Shown: positions 53,423 through 62,696, numbered from the stretch's first letter. The stretch: DNA of 64,000 nt from Paraferrimonas sedimenticola (GCF_002282855.1 NZ_NRIR01000003.1:372001-436000); one strand, 5' to 3'. The notes: generated from the sequence alone by a model not told the origin. Numbers and translations: made by a program.

Positions 53423-53947
53423 TTAGTCCTTGTAATACTTGCTGAAAATACCAAATTTTGCCACATGACCGCGCTGATAGGCCTGTTGCGGTTCGATGAA
53501 TTCGTTATAGCTGGTGTTTAGAGAAGGGTGGTCTTCTAGCATTTCGTTAAAAGCTTTTTCAAGACTCGCGAAGCGCTCTTGATATTTTTTCTTTGTTTTT
53601 TCGTAGTCGCTAGCAGCACCCCCAATGCCAAACTTTGCAGCAGAGCCTGTTGGCGAGGAAAAGCCTTTTCGTTCAGCTCGAATTCTCCACTCGAACGCGT
53701 GATAGCAAAAGGATCTTCGTAGAATTGTACTCCCATAAGAGTAGCGACACTCGTAGGCCAGATCTTTATCTTCAACCAACTCATTGAAGGTCTCCATATA
53801 GGCATGACGTTTGTCATTAAGGTTTTTAACTAATTCGCTGATTGAGAGTTCTTGGGCCGATACAGAGGTAATTGAGAGTGAGGCACACATTAGACCAACC
53901 AGTAAAATAGCCAGCCGACTCAAGACTGCCTGTGGAAGCAGAGTCAT
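53423..53947 (-). CDS. Exported protein of unknown function, tandem paralogue A
   Basis: 174 aa, exactly the length of its neighbour. Signal peptide 1-31 (SVSAQE). GGAG precedes the ATG. It keeps the ETFNELVEDKDLAYECR block, the second Cys in CYHAFEWRI, and HPSLNTSYNEF...AYQRGHVAKFG at the end; the middle has diverged (Gly/Ser-rich here, Pro-rich in the paralogue). Gene order and equal length indicate tandem duplication followed by divergence of the central part. Periplasmic location expected; function unknown. Confidence 0.75.
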   Translation of the reverse strand: MTLLPQAVLSRLAILLVGLMCASLSITSVSAQELSISELVKNLNDKRHAYMETFNELVEDKDLAYECRYSYGSTILRRSFCYHAFEWRIRAERKGFSSPTGSAAKFGIGGAASDYEKTKKKYQERFASLEKAFNEMLEDHPSLNTSYNEFIEPQQAYQRGHVAKFGIFSKYYKD

Positions 53948-54005
53948 AAAATTTACTCCACGTGATATAAGATGTCGGCCTACCAGTTAGGCAGGTCGAT
54001 TACTA

Positions 54006-54018
54006 TTGCTCCTCTAAA
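54006..54018 (-). promoter_or_regulatory. Conserved 13-bp leader motif, copy A
   Basis: TTTAGAGGAGCAA on the minus strand, 58 bp before the ATG at 53947. A hairpin (GCCTA/TAGGC) lies between; its bases differ from copy B but pairing is kept. Confidence 0.6.
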
Positions 54019-54114
54019 TAGAGTATAGGTAGAAATCTTCCTACTAGTCTGACTCGAGTTTAGGAGTGATGTTTAGGAGGTGTAGAACCGCTGGGCGGCC
54101 TTCACAGAAGAAAA

Positions 54115-54906
54115 TTAATAATCAAATGGCCAGTCTTTACTGACGATCATCCACAATTGTTGGTCGTTGGCTCTGGCGGCGGCTGGTATGCGCTCTGGCT
54201 GATCGATTAGCCCAGCAGCACTTTGGCACAGCCAATCATCTCGTTTCAGATAATTCAATCCGTCTGGCGCTTTAGTCTCGTGTGACCATAGCCCCTTACC
54301 ATGCTCGGGTAAAAGCAGTGAATCTGGCTTTGCCGACAAGTGAGGTGGGTAGTAAATAATGCCGCGACTGAAGCCGTAGCTTGCATCAATGGAAATTCCA
54401 GACTCTGTTAACCAGGCTTTCGCAGCAGGATGGGCAAGCAGGGTGAGCTGGCGTTGATGCATACGCGCCGACTTTGCCGCCAGCTCGTCTTTGGCATTAG
54501 GCCCCAAATAGCGGCGCTCACCATTCTGCTCTATGGCCAAATAAAACTTAACCGCTACTTCCCAGTGATGAACTTGCCCACTGGGCAAATGCTCAAGAAT
54601 AAAGTCGATTGCGCCCAAGGTTTGTCCTTGCCATTGAAAGGCTTGGTTGTGCGCAATGACTTTGTAGTGCGGGTCTTGTTCTAACAGCCACAACACCAAA
54701 GCTTCAAACTGAAAACCGATACGGGTTGGCAATTCAGGTGCTTCAATCGTGCCGCTGTTCAATGCTTGTAAACTCTTGAGGCCCTGGTCGACAAATGCCT
54801 GATGCAGCGTACCTGGCATGGCAAAAGGGGGCTGAAAACGCATCAAAGGCGAGCTTTTGAGCAACCATTCGAGTTTGTCGGCAACACTTGATTGAGTCAC
54901 GGGCAT
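54115..54906 (-). CDS. DUF1853 protein with PD-(D/E)XK-nuclease-like motif
   Basis: 263 aa, cytoplasmic. RIGFQFEALVLWLLE, then LGAIDFIL and HHWEVAVKFYL give the pattern G-x-D ... E-V-x-V-K, the D, E and K expected of a PD-(D/E)XK active site. The length and motifs agree with DUF1853, a proteobacterial family of unknown function. Nuclease activity is only suggested by motif. It has no clear ribosome site and is divergent from the Nif3-like gene. Confidence 0.78.
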   Translation of the reverse strand: MPVTQSSVADKLEWLLKSSPLMRFQPPFAMPGTLHQAFVDQGLKSLQALNSGTIEAPELPTRIGFQFEALVLWLLEQDPHYKVIAHNQAFQWQGQTLGAIDFILEHLPSGQVHHWEVAVKFYLAIEQNGERRYLGPNAKDELAAKSARMHQRQLTLLAHPAAKAWLTESGISIDASYGFSRGIIYYPPHLSAKPDSLLLPEHGKGLWSHETKAPDGLNYLKRDDWLCQSAAGLIDQPERIPAAARANDQQLWMIVSKDWPFDY

Positions 54907-55012
54907 CCTGCTGTGTTAATGCTAGGCATAATGTAAGGCTCAGATTATCATAGGCGTTTTAGTATTTCCGCCTGTGCTTAATAAGGGCAAATAGAAACGA
55001 CAAGGAAACCGA

Positions 55013-55771
55013 ATGAGCGTTAGCACCCAACAACTGGTTCAATACATTGATGAATTGCTCGATAGCGCTAAGTTCAGAGACTACGCCCCCAACGGGCTGC
55101 AGGTCGAAGGTAGTACGCAAGTTAAGACCCTAGTTACCGGTGTGACTGCCTCGCAAGCTCTAATAGACAAAGCAGTGGAGCTAAACGCCGACGCTATCCT
55201 GGTCCACCACGGATTCTTTTGGAAAGGCGAAAGCCCACTGGTGGTGGGCATGAAACAACGTCGGTTGAAAGCGCTTTTAACTAACAACATCAATCTTATC
55301 GGCTATCACTTGCCCCTCGATGCCCACCCAACTCTGGGCAATAACGCCCAATTGGCAAGCAAGCTGGGCATTCAAAATCCAACAATCGACCCTAGTGTTA
55401 AACAGGATTTGTTGTGGACAGGGGAGCTGGAAAAGGCCCTTAGCCCTGATGACTTCGCAAGCTTGTTATCAAATACGCTAAATCGCGAACCACTTACCAT
55501 AGCCGCGGGCAACAAGCCGATTAAGCGCTTAGCCTGGTGCACTGGCGGTGCTCAAGATTATATCGACCAAGCGGCCGAGCTTGGAGTCGATGCCTTTATC
55601 AGTGGTGAAGCGTCCGAGCGCACTTTCCATAGTGCAGTGGAGCAGGGGATTCATTACTTTGGTGCGGGGCATCACGCCACCGAGCGCTATGGTATTCAAG
55701 CACTCGGCGAGCATTTAGCATCCCAGTTTGAGTTAGAGTGGCATCACCTAGATTTATCCAATCCGGTTTAA
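55013..55771 (+). CDS. Nif3-like dinuclear metal-centre protein (YbgI)
   Basis: 252 aa. [50 protein letters not shown] (metal-binding HHG), [19 protein letters not shown] (H and D ligands) and [17 protein letters not shown] (last H and E) match the NIF3/YbgI family completely; the length equals E. coli YbgI (247). It is described as a type 2 GTP-cyclohydrolase-like fold and its role is uncertain. Good ribosome site (AAGGAA). Its stop overlaps the convergent tusE by 4 bp. Confidence 0.93.
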   Translation: MSVSTQQLVQYIDELLDSAKFRDYAPNGLQVEGSTQVKTLVTGVTASQALIDKAVELNADAILVHHGFFWKGESPLVVGMKQRRLKALLTNNINLIGYHLPLDAHPTLGNNAQLASKLGIQNPTIDPSVKQDLLWTGELEKALSPDDFASLLSNTLNREPLTIAAGNKPIKRLAWCTGGAQDYIDQAAELGVDAFISGEASERTFHSAVEQGIHYFGAGHHATERYGIQALGEHLASQFELEWHHLDLSNPV

Positions 55772-56097
55772 ATGCACTTGGTGGGTTTGGGCAAGCCAGC
55801 AATTTTGGTGGCTTGCTTGGCAGGCCCTTTAGGAAAGAGTTTGTAGAGGTACTTAGAGTTACCTTTGTCTTCGCCAAGCTTTTGCGCAATGGCTTTGACC
55901 AACACTCGAATCGCAGGGCTAGTGTTAAACTCTAGGTAAAAGTCGCGAACAAAGTTCACCACTTCCCAGTGGGCATCACTGAGTGCGATGTTTTCAGATT
56001 CTGCTAGTACGACCGCCAATTCTGGCGTCCACTCTTTTATGTCGCTAAGGTAACCTTGCTTATCGGTAGCAATGGTTTGACCGTTGAATTCTATCAT
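55768..56097 (-). CDS. tusE: Sulfur carrier TusE (DsrC family)
   Basis: 109 aa from the ATG at 56097. [46 protein letters not shown] is the DsrC/TusE core; the C-terminal PKPTKCI has the penultimate Cys that receives sulfur. TusE takes persulfide sulfur from TusBCD and passes it to MnmA for 2-thiolation of wobble U34. Its start overlaps the tusB stop. Confidence 0.95.
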   Translation of the reverse strand: MIEFNGQTIATDKQGYLSDIKEWTPELAVVLAESENIALSDAHWEVVNFVRDFYLEFNTSPAIRVLVKAIAQKLGEDKGNSKYLYKLFPKGPAKQATKIAGLPKPTKCI

Positions 56098-56381
56098 GAC
56101 CAACTGATTACTTTTTGGTGCTCGATACTGAGATCGATCACCTGTTCTATTTCAATGCGGTCGCATTCTACCAGCAATTTCTCTGAAAGGCCTCGGGCAA
56201 TAACGTCTTGCTCGATAACCATTACCTTGTGATTAGCCAGGGCCTGGCGCCAACGTGGTTGGCAAGCGGCTATTACCGCATTTTGACTCAACAAAAGCGT
56301 GTCATTGGCGCCAATCAGTTCTAAGCAGACTTCTAAGCCGTTGTCGTCCTGAGGTGCTTGTTTTATCCAGTGCAAAATCAT
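56094..56381 (-). CDS. tusB: TusB, sulfur-relay subunit
   Basis: 95 aa, [24 protein letters not shown] and [17 protein letters not shown] fit TusB/DsrH. Part of the TusBCD heterohexamer. ATG overlaps the tusC stop. Confidence 0.92.
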   Translation of the reverse strand: MILHWIKQAPQDDNGLEVCLELIGANDTLLLSQNAVIAACQPRWRQALANHKVMVIEQDVIARGLSEKLLVECDRIEIEQVIDLSIEHQKVISWS

Positions 56382-56737
56382 TAGAACACCACCACTTGGT
56401 CAGCTTGCTTCAATAGACCTTGTATACGCTCTAGCTTAGAAACCTCAACGTCAATTAGCAGCTCTGATACGTCGATGGCCCGTTGCAGCAAGGACTGCTC
56501 ACACACCAGTACTTCCTCTACGTCGTAAATTGGTAGGGCTTTGAATGTGGATATGTAGTTTTTGCTTTCCAGCAAGTCGGGTTGCTGTTGTTGTAATAGT
56601 TGATACACACCATCAGCGACAAATAGCAGACTGACTTGTTGCTCGTAGCTGGCGCTCAATAAGGCCAAATCTAGTGCCTCACGCCCTTTACTGGAGCCAA
56701 GGCTGGCGTCTTTGAAAACGATTGCTAAATGTTTCAT
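56381..56737 (-). CDS. tusC: TusC, sulfur-relay subunit
   Basis: 118 aa from the ATG at 56737 (an upstream open part to 56782 overlaps tusD and is not TusC-like). KHLAIVFKDASLGSSKGREALDLALLSASYEQQVSLLFVADGVYQLL is the DsrF/TusC core. Twenty bases from tusD. Confidence 0.93.
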   Translation of the reverse strand: MKHLAIVFKDASLGSSKGREALDLALLSASYEQQVSLLFVADGVYQLLQQQQPDLLESKNYISTFKALPIYDVEEVLVCEQSLLQRAIDVSELLIDVEVSKLERIQGLLKQADQVVVF

Positions 56738-56757
56738 TGGGCTAAATGCTTCATGGG

Positions 56758-57147
56758 TTAGAACTGTACCAGTCGGTCGCATTCTTCAATGGCGGTCACC
56801 AGATCACCAAGGCCTGCGGCTATGAATTTAGGGTGCATGTTAGCAGCGGGTAGGTCGTATTCCTGACTGTCGCTTTGATGAACCACACCGCGGCGAAGGC
56901 CGGCAGCAACACAGCTAATAAGCTCTACCTTGTGCTTCTGCGCCAACGAGGTCCAGCGATTGACCAAATTGAGTTCGTCTGACTGAGGTGAAAGTAGGGC
57001 ACTGGTGTTGTACACACCGTCTTGGTAAAAAAATATTTTTGGTACCGAGTGGCCTTTAGCGATTGCAGACTCTGCAAATCTTAGCGCAGAGTAGGCGTGT
57101 TGGTTACCATAGGGTGGGTGATTAACTAGTATGACGAAGCTGTTCAT
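56758..57147 (-). CDS. tusD: TusD, sulfur-accepting subunit
   Basis: 129 aa from the ATG at 57147. VILVNHPPYGNQHAYSALRFAESAIAKGHSVPKIFFYQDGV, then VELISCVAAGLRRGV holding the sulfur-accepting Cys. First gene of tusDCBE. The start codon sits only three bases after the T-tract of a terminator hairpin, an unusual spacing. Confidence 0.94.
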   Translation of the reverse strand: MNSFVILVNHPPYGNQHAYSALRFAESAIAKGHSVPKIFFYQDGVYNTSALLSPQSDELNLVNRWTSLAQKHKVELISCVAAGLRRGVVHQSDSQEYDLPAANMHPKFIAAGLGDLVTAIEECDRLVQF

Positions 57148-57150
57148 ATT

Positions 57151-57184
57151 CCGAAAAACAAAATGGCCCTTAGCGGGCCATTTT
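57151..57184 (-). terminator. Terminator between the BI-1 gene and tusD
   Basis: On the minus strand AAAATGGCCC / GGGCCATTTT stem, loop of five bases, then TTTTGTTTTT. It ends three bases before the tusD ATG and so leaves almost no room for a promoter and leader. Confidence 0.85.
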
Positions 57185-57211
57185 AGCATTAAATTGAACT
57201 GGGGTAAGAAC

Positions 57212-57871
57212 TTAGTCGTCGCCGCCCATACCTAGAAGGTGTAGCAAGCTCATGAACAAGTTAATGAAGTTCAAATACAAAGACACGGTTGCGCGAATGT
57301 AGTTTGTCTCACCACCGTTAACAATACGGCTGGTATCGAACAAAATAAGACCTGTCATCAACATGGCGATTGCCGCGTTAATTGCGATAAAGGCGACCGG
57401 GCTACCAACGAAGATGTTGATAAGCGCTGCGCCAATAACTACTAGCAGGCCGGCAAATAAAAAACCGCGCATGAAAGAAAAGTCTTTCTTGGTGGTAATC
57501 ACATAAAGCGACAGACCGATAAAGATAGCGGACGTTAGACCAAGCGCTTGCATGATAAGGCCTGGGCCGTTAGACATGCCGGCATAGTGGTTTAGGATCC
57601 AACCCAAGGACATACCTTGCATACCAGTAAAGGCGAAAATCCAGAAGATCCCGCTTGCACCTTCGGCTTTCTTAAGCGTAACAAACAGTAGCACCAAGGA
57701 GCCAATGGACAAACCGAGTCCCATCATAGGGCTGATGCCGATAGCCATCGACACGCCAGCCATGACGGCGCTGAACAACAATGTCATAGACAATAGCAAG
57801 TAGGTGTTTCGCAGAACGCGGTTAATTTCTAAGGTACGACCGGTACTGCTTACTGCAGACGGATGAGCCAT
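57212..57871 (-). CDS. Bax inhibitor-1 family membrane protein (YccA/YbhL-like)
   Basis: 219 aa from the ATG at 57871 (GGAG precedes). Seven membrane helices: LLLSMTLLFSAVMAGVSMAIG, MGLGLSIGSLVLLFVTL, IFWIFAFTGMQGMSLGWILNHY and others, ending FINLFMSLLHLLGMGGDD, the conserved C-terminus of the bacterial BI-1 group. YccA in E. coli modulates the FtsH protease. It is followed by tusDCBE; yccA-tus linkage is common in this order. Confidence 0.92.
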   Translation of the reverse strand: MAHPSAVSSTGRTLEINRVLRNTYLLLSMTLLFSAVMAGVSMAIGISPMMGLGLSIGSLVLLFVTLKKAEGASGIFWIFAFTGMQGMSLGWILNHYAGMSNGPGLIMQALGLTSAIFIGLSLYVITTKKDFSFMRGFLFAGLLVVIGAALINIFVGSPVAFIAINAAIAMLMTGLILFDTSRIVNGGETNYIRATVSLYLNFINLFMSLLHLLGMGGDD

Positions 57872-58048
57872 GAGTATCTCCAACTGAATGAATTACTTTG
57901 TTTATTAGGTCAATCTTTTCCAGATTAGTTCCGTTGAAATTGTGCAGATTAGCTAAGGGTTTGACAAGTACAAGCACTCAGAACTGCGTTGTTATTACGA
58001 AAAATACCCCAGAAAGGTTTGATGGGTGAGTTTTTATTCAAACTAGAC

Positions 58049-58077
58049 TTTACAAGGCCAGAAGTTCCCGATAATAT
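58049..58077 (+). promoter_or_regulatory. Promoter of first tRNA-Ser gene
   Basis: TTTACA at 58049-58054, 17-bp spacer, TAATAT at 58072-58077, followed by GCGCTCC, a GC-rich discriminator typical of stringently controlled promoters. Confidence 0.75.
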
Positions 58078-58092
58078 GCGCTCCACTGCTGC

Positions 58093-58183
58093 GGAGGGGT
58101 GGCAGAGTGGTTGAATGCACCGGTCTTGAAAACCGGCATAGGTTTGTAGCCTATCCAGGGTTCAAATCCCTGCTCCTCCGCCA
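58093..58183 (+). tRNA. tRNA-Ser (UGA), copy 1
   Basis: 91 nt with encoded CCA and the long class II variable arm. Anticodon arm CCGGT-CTTGAAA-ACCGG gives TGA. Confidence 0.97.
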
Positions 58184-58192
58184 TACGGCACG

Positions 58193-58223
58193 AAAGCCCG
58201 CTTGGAGACAAGCGGGCTTTTTT
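58193..58223 (+). terminator. Terminator of tRNA-Ser copy 1
   Basis: AAAGCCCGCTTG / CAAGCGGGCTTT stem with GAGA loop and T-tract. Confidence 0.93.
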
Positions 58224-58304
58224 GTGTCCAAAATTCACTCCAGAACAACAATTCACCGACTTGCACAAGCATTAGGCAGTTAAACAAAATTTCGCAAAAG
58301 GGAC

Positions 58305-58333
58305 TTTACAGCCTAAACGCTTCACTTTAATAT
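58305..58333 (+). promoter_or_regulatory. Promoter of second tRNA-Ser gene
   Basis: TTTACA (58305-58310), 17-bp spacer, TAATAT (58328-58333), GC-rich discriminator; exactly 256 bp after the first promoter. Confidence 0.75.
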
Positions 58334-58348
58334 GCGCCCATCTGCTGC

Positions 58349-58439
58349 GGAGGGGTGGCAGAGTGGTTGAATGCACCGGTCTTGAAAACCGGCATAGGTT
58401 TGTAGCCTATCCAGGGTTCAAATCCCTGCTCCTCCGCCA
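58349..58439 (+). tRNA. tRNA-Ser (UGA), copy 2
   Basis: 91 nt, identical to copy 1, with CCA. Confidence 0.97.
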
Positions 58440-58448
58440 TAAGGTACG

Positions 58449-58479
58449 AAAGCCCGCTTGGAAACAAGCGGGCTTTTTT
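58449..58479 (+). terminator. Terminator of tRNA-Ser copy 2
   Basis: Same stem as after copy 1, loop GAAA instead of GAGA. Confidence 0.93.
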
Positions 58480-58676
58480 GTGCTTGAAATTCAACTCTGT
58501 TGATTCTGGGTTTAACGATATACCAAACAGCTCACAGATCCCTTGCTATGCTTGATTGCAGGCCGGTTTGCGGCAATTAAACACGCTTGCGATTGGCGTT
58601 AGCCTCGAATTTTCGGTAAATTCGAGTGTGCCTTAAACAAAAATTCAAAAAACAGTAAGCATGGGCAGGGTTAACA

Positions 58677-59330
58677 GTGATTAACGTATATTTGGTGGAC
58701 GATCACGACATCGTTCGCACCGGCGTCCGTCGAATACTGGAAGACGACGCCAACATCAGCGTAATTGGCGAGGCCAATACTGGAGAATGCGCGGTTAAGT
58801 GGGCCGAAGGCAACGAAGCTGATGTAGTTCTTATGGATTTGAACATGCCAGGCATTGGTGGCATCGAAGCCACGCGCCGCATTTTAGAACTAAACCCACA
58901 GCAACGAATACTGATATTAACGGTAGCCGCTGGTGAGGCGATTACCGATACCATGGATCAGGTAGGCGCTTTTGGCTTTATCACTAAAGATTCTTTGCCA
59001 TCGGACATGATAACCGCGGTTCGTAAGGTCGCTTCAGGCCAACGGTTAATGCGAGCGGCCTGTGCTAATAGCCAGCTTGTACCCAAGGAAGCGCCGTCTG
59101 CTGAAAACTTCAATAGTTTGTCGAAACGTGAACTCCAGATTGCCTACTATATTGCCAATGGCAAAAAAGCAGCAGATATCGCCGAGATCCTCGAGCTTAG
59201 CCGCAAAACCATTAACAGCTTTCGCTATCGAATCTTTAAGAAACTTCACATAGAATCGGACCAAGAGATGGCCAAGTTGGCTGCAGAATACGGGTTAGTG
59301 GATCTTCCTTTCCAACCAAATGACCAATAG
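58677..59330 (+). CDS. uvrY: Response regulator UvrY/GacA
   Basis: 217 aa, GTG start at 58677. Receiver domain with [17 protein letters not shown] and phospho-acceptor Asp in [16 protein letters not shown]; LuxR-type helix-turn-helix [43 protein letters not shown]. Partner kinase is BarA, encoded elsewhere; the pair activates small RNAs that titrate CsrA. The fixed order uvrY-uvrC supports the name. It overlaps uvrC by 11 bp. Confidence 0.95.
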   Translation: MINVYLVDDHDIVRTGVRRILEDDANISVIGEANTGECAVKWAEGNEADVVLMDLNMPGIGGIEATRRILELNPQQRILILTVAAGEAITDTMDQVGAFGFITKDSLPSDMITAVRKVASGQRLMRAACANSQLVPKEAPSAENFNSLSKRELQIAYYIANGKKAADIAEILELSRKTINSFRYRIFKKLHIESDQEMAKLAAEYGLVDLPFQPNDQ

Positions 59331-61149
59331 TTTCGATTCAAAAGCTTTTCTAAAAAACACCACCAATCAAAGTGGTGTCTATCGCATGTACAATGACAAG
59401 GGTGAAGTCATTTACGTCGGTAAAGCCAAAGACCTGAAAAAGCGTTTAAGTAGCTACTTTCAAAAGACCCTAACCAACGCCAAGACCATAGCGCTCGTGT
59501 CCAATATTGCGGATATTCAAGTGACTGTGGTTCACAGCGAAACCGACGCGCTTATCCTTGAAAACGATTTCATCAAGCAGTACATGCCGAAATACAACGT
59601 ACTGCTTAGAGATGACAAATCTTATCCCTACATTTTGATAACCGATCATCGCCACCCGCGAATTGCTTATCACCGAGGCGCCAAAAAGGTACAAGGTGAC
59701 TACTTTGGGCCATACCCCAATGGTTCGGCAGTTCGCGAAAGCCTGCATTTGATGCAAAAGCTGTTTCCAATTCGCCAGTGCGAGGACAGCTTTTATCGAG
59801 CGCGATCGCGTCCGTGTTTGCAGTACCAAATTGGCCGTTGTCTCGGTCCTTGCGTCGACAAGGTGTCGGATTCGGATTATCAAGACCAGGTTAATCTGGC
59901 CAAGTTGTTTTTGCGCGGCAAAAACCAAGACATCATTAAGGCGCTGGTGCAAAAGATGGAGCACGCCGCTGAGTCGATGGCCTATGAACAAGCCGCCAAC
60001 TATCGCGATCAAATCAGTGCGCTGCGTAAAGTCTCTGAGCAACAGGAAGTCAATCAAGCGTCTGGAGAACTAGACGTCATTGGTGTGCACTACGAGCGCG
60101 GCATGGCTTGTTTCCATTTGTTGTTCGTGCGCAGCGGTAAAATACTCGGCAGTCGCAGTTACTTTCCGAAAGTGCCATCAAACTCTGAAGTGGACGAGGT
60201 TCTGCAAAGTTTTTTGCTGCAGTTCTATCTCAATCAACAACAGCGCCAAGATTTACCCGCTGAGATTTTAGTGACCTTACCCTTTGAAGACGAGGGTGCT
60301 TTACAGCAAGTCCTTGAACAACGCCGCGGAGCAAAGCTGGCTATCCGCCACAATGTTCGTGGAGAGCGGGCCAAGTTTATGCGTTTGGCCAGTACCAATG
60401 CCAAAACCGCGGTGATCACTCGATTGGCCCACAAGAGTACGGTTAACCAACGATTTAATCTGTTAGAACAAACGCTAGAACTCAATCACAAAATCCAACG
60501 GATGGAGTGTTTCGATATTAGTCACACCCAAGGCGAAGCCACGGTAGCCTCTTGCGTGGTGTTCAATCGCGAAGGTCCACAAACCGGACAGTATCGTCGC
60601 TTTAACATCAAAGGTATCACTCCAGGTGACGATTACGCCGCCATGGCTCAGGTGCTCAAGCGCCGTTTGAACCGAGTCGCTAAGGAAGGTGTGATGCCAG
60701 ATGTGTTAGTGATCGATGGTGGGCTAGGGCAGTTGCAGGCCGCTGAGTCTATAGTAGCTGATTTGCTACCTCAAACCGAACAACGCCCTTTGCTGTTGGG
60801 CATCGCTAAAGGGGAAAGTCGTAAACCCGGGCTTGAAACCATCATTCTTGGCGAAAGCCACGATCGCTTTAACCTAGAAGGGGATTCGCCGGCCTTGCAT
60901 TTGTTGCAGCACATACGCGACGAGTCGCACCGTTTCGCCATAGGCGGCCACAGAGCTAAACGAGGTAAGGCAAGACGAGTCTCCAGTTTGGAACAAATCG
61001 AAGGGGTTGGGCCTAAACGCCGTAAAGCTCTGCTGCAGTTTATGGGCGGGCTACAACAAGTCAAAAGTGCCAGTGTGGCAGAACTCGCAAAAGTACCGGG
61101 TATCAGTCAAGAAATGGCCAAAACCATCCACGATGCGTTGCGAGACTAA
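59320..61149 (+). CDS. uvrC: Excinuclease ABC subunit C
   Basis: 609 aa. N-terminal GIY-YIG nuclease ([29 protein letters not shown]), Cys-rich linker ([25 protein letters not shown]), UvrB-binding UVR motif near 205-240, C-terminal RNase H-like nuclease ([33 protein letters not shown]) and helix-hairpin-helix pair ([18 protein letters not shown]). It makes both incisions in nucleotide-excision repair. No LexA box was seen. Confidence 0.98.
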   Translation: MTNSFDSKAFLKNTTNQSGVYRMYNDKGEVIYVGKAKDLKKRLSSYFQKTLTNAKTIALVSNIADIQVTVVHSETDALILENDFIKQYMPKYNVLLRDDKSYPYILITDHRHPRIAYHRGAKKVQGDYFGPYPNGSAVRESLHLMQKLFPIRQCEDSFYRARSRPCLQYQIGRCLGPCVDKVSDSDYQDQVNLAKLFLRGKNQDIIKALVQKMEHAAESMAYEQAANYRDQISALRKVSEQQEVNQASGELDVIGVHYERGMACFHLLFVRSGKILGSRSYFPKVPSNSEVDEVLQSFLLQFYLNQQQRQDLPAEILVTLPFEDEGALQQVLEQRRGAKLAIRHNVRGERAKFMRLASTNAKTAVITRLAHKSTVNQRFNLLEQTLELNHKIQRMECFDISHTQGEATVASCVVFNREGPQTGQYRRFNIKGITPGDDYAAMAQVLKRRLNRVAKEGVMPDVLVIDGGLGQLQAAESIVADLLPQTEQRPLLLGIAKGESRKPGLETIILGESHDRFNLEGDSPALHLLQHIRDESHRFAIGGHRAKRGKARRVSSLEQIEGVGPKRRKALLQFMGGLQQVKSASVAELAKVPGISQEMAKTIHDALRD

Positions 61150-61196
61150 CTGAATTCAGGCAAGATGCTCGCAGCAAACAACTAGCTGGCTTTTTA

Positions 61197-61745
61197 ATGA
61201 TATTTAACATTCCCATCGCACTCACACTGTTTCGTTTATTACTGATACCAGTGTTTGTGGTGGTGTTTTACCTTCCTGTTTCTTGGGCATATTTTGCTGC
61301 TGCGGCAATTTTTGTCTTGGCGTCGATCACAGACTATTTGGACGGTTATCTGGCGCGCCGCTTGAACCAATCCACTGAGTTTGGCGCGTTTCTCGATCCG
61401 GTCGCTGACAAGGTAATGGTGGCAATATCTCTGGTTTTGTTGGCTGAACACTATTCGGTGTGGTGGATAACCTTACCAGCGGCCATCATGATCAGCCGTG
61501 AAATCGTTATTTCAGCATTGCGAGAGTGGATGGCTGAGTTAGGCAAACGCGGCAATGTCGCTGTGTCCTTATTGGGTAAGGTCAAAACCGCGACTCAAAT
61601 GGTCGCGATTACCGGTCTCATCTGGCAACACAACGAGTTAATCATCACTCTGGCAGTCATCCTTTTATACGTCGCGACTTTGCTGACATTTTGGTCAATG
61701 TGGCTGTATTTACGTGCCGCTTGGCAGGATTTAGCGAGACGTTAA
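61197..61745 (+). CDS. pgsA: CDP-diacylglycerol-glycerol-3-phosphate 3-phosphatidyltransferase
   Basis: 182 aa. [24 protein letters not shown] and the CDP-alcohol transferase motif as [29 protein letters not shown] (D-x2-D-G-x2-A-R-x8-G-x3-D-x3-D), complete. Five or six membrane helices. It makes phosphatidylglycerophosphate for PG and cardiolipin. Position after uvrC is the standard gammaproteobacterial order. Confidence 0.97.
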   Translation: MIFNIPIALTLFRLLLIPVFVVVFYLPVSWAYFAAAAIFVLASITDYLDGYLARRLNQSTEFGAFLDPVADKVMVAISLVLLAEHYSVWWITLPAAIMISREIVISALREWMAELGKRGNVAVSLLGKVKTATQMVAITGLIWQHNELIITLAVILLYVATLLTFWSMWLYLRAAWQDLARR

Positions 61746-61798
61746 TCAAATTACTGAAACAAGCGCTTAAAAAGCCTGCAGTTATGGCGTTGGCGCGG

Positions 61799-61826
61799 TT
61801 GACAGTAGTCAGTGAGGCGGTAGAAT
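61799..61826 (+). promoter_or_regulatory. Promoter of tRNA-Cys
   Basis: Consensus TTGACA (61799-61804), 16-bp spacer, TAGAAT (61821-61826), 33 bp before the tRNA. Confidence 0.75.
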
Positions 61827-61858
61827 GCCTCCAGCGTTAAGGCAAGCCCTTAACCTTT

Positions 61859-61932
61859 GGCGCGATGGCAGAATGGCTATGCTGCGGATTGCAAATCCGT
61901 CGATCTCGGTTCGACTCCGGGTCGCGCCTCCA
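61859..61932 (+). tRNA. tRNA-Cys (GCA)
   Basis: 74 nt with encoded CCA. Acceptor GGCGCGA/TCGCGCC, anticodon arm GCGGA-TTGCAAA-TCCGT, T-arm GGTTCGACTCC. Same place as the tRNA cluster after pgsA in E. coli. Confidence 0.97.
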
Positions 61933-61951
61933 CTTTAAAAGCAATAATTAG

Positions 61952-61979
61952 AAAGGCTGCTCAGATGGGCAGCCTTTTT
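61952..61979 (+). terminator. Terminator of tRNA-Cys
   Basis: AAAGGCTGC / GCAGCCTTT stem, 8-nt loop, five T. An ATG inside the loop opens a frame but is not a credible start. Confidence 0.88.
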
Positions 61980-62021
61980 AGTTTGTGGCTATCATTGGCA
62001 AGACGCGACAGTGAGGTGGTG

Positions 62022-62657
62022 ATGGACGATAAAGCAAAAAGGCAGTTAGGTGAGCTACTTGTGGACCAAGACAAGTTGCTTGAGGTTCTGTCGGCAAACA
62101 CTCAGGCCCTTGATGAATACCCGGAACTTCAACAACACCTGCTGCTTAAGAGTCAGAACTCCATAGCTTTTCGCAAAGCGCTGCGAGACAAAACCTTTAC
62201 CAAGGAAGAGTACAGAGATGCCATTTTGCTCAGGCTCGATTGGATAGGGTATGAGTTAGCCTCAAGCCTAGACCTTGATTTTCTGATTCAGCGTGTGGCT
62301 GCATTGGTCGGTAGCGATCTTGAAAGCATAAAGACTTTGTCCATTCAGGAAATCGGTGAAGCTAATCTTTCTAAGCTTTTGCACATGATGGGTAGCCATA
62401 TCATTGCTCATCCTGAATCAAACAAATCCCGTTTCCCTTGGCAGTCGGTCAGAGGTCAAGCAAACCCTGCGTTTTGGCGTCGTGCCGATCTAGCGTTTGA
62501 TATGTACCAGCAAGGGTATAACAGCCACTGGAAGCTCAATAGCGCCTTTAAAGACAAATACGACATTCCAGTACCGCAATCCTTTGTGCGTTTTGTTCGC
62601 GATTATGGCGATCCTCGCCTGATCCCAGAATGGACCAGTTGGAAAGAAGAGTCTTAA
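62022..62657 (+). CDS. Hypothetical cytoplasmic protein
   Basis: 211 aa from the ATG at 62022 with GAGGTG just before it. The frame is open back through the tRNA-Cys and its terminator, but those starts are not credible. No signal peptide or membrane helix. Helical, with many acidic and Leu residues; MDDKAKRQLGELLVDQDKLLEVL at the start and a conserved-looking aromatic end (FWRRADLAFDMYQQGYNSHWKLN, PEWTSWKE). I do not recognise a family. It is convergent with the exported gene at 62697. Confidence 0.72.
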   Translation: MDDKAKRQLGELLVDQDKLLEVLSANTQALDEYPELQQHLLLKSQNSIAFRKALRDKTFTKEEYRDAILLRLDWIGYELASSLDLDFLIQRVAALVGSDLESIKTLSIQEIGEANLSKLLHMMGSHIIAHPESNKSRFPWQSVRGQANPAFWRRADLAFDMYQQGYNSHWKLNSAFKDKYDIPVPQSFVRFVRDYGDPRLIPEWTSWKEES

Positions 62658-62696
62658 GGTAAGACCAATCGCAGAAGCACGTCCTTGTGCTCTGAT

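Noticed and set aside
58050-58268. Minus-strand frame across the first tRNA-Ser
   Set aside because: It is antisense to the tRNA and its terminator, with no start signals.
59470-60057. 195-codon minus-strand frame inside uvrC
   Set aside because: Shadow of uvrC coding sequence, no ribosome site and no recognisable protein.
61857-62021. Open frame running from inside tRNA-Cys into the hypothetical gene at 62022
   Set aside because: It translates the tRNA and its terminator; a good ribosome site lies just before the ATG at 62022.
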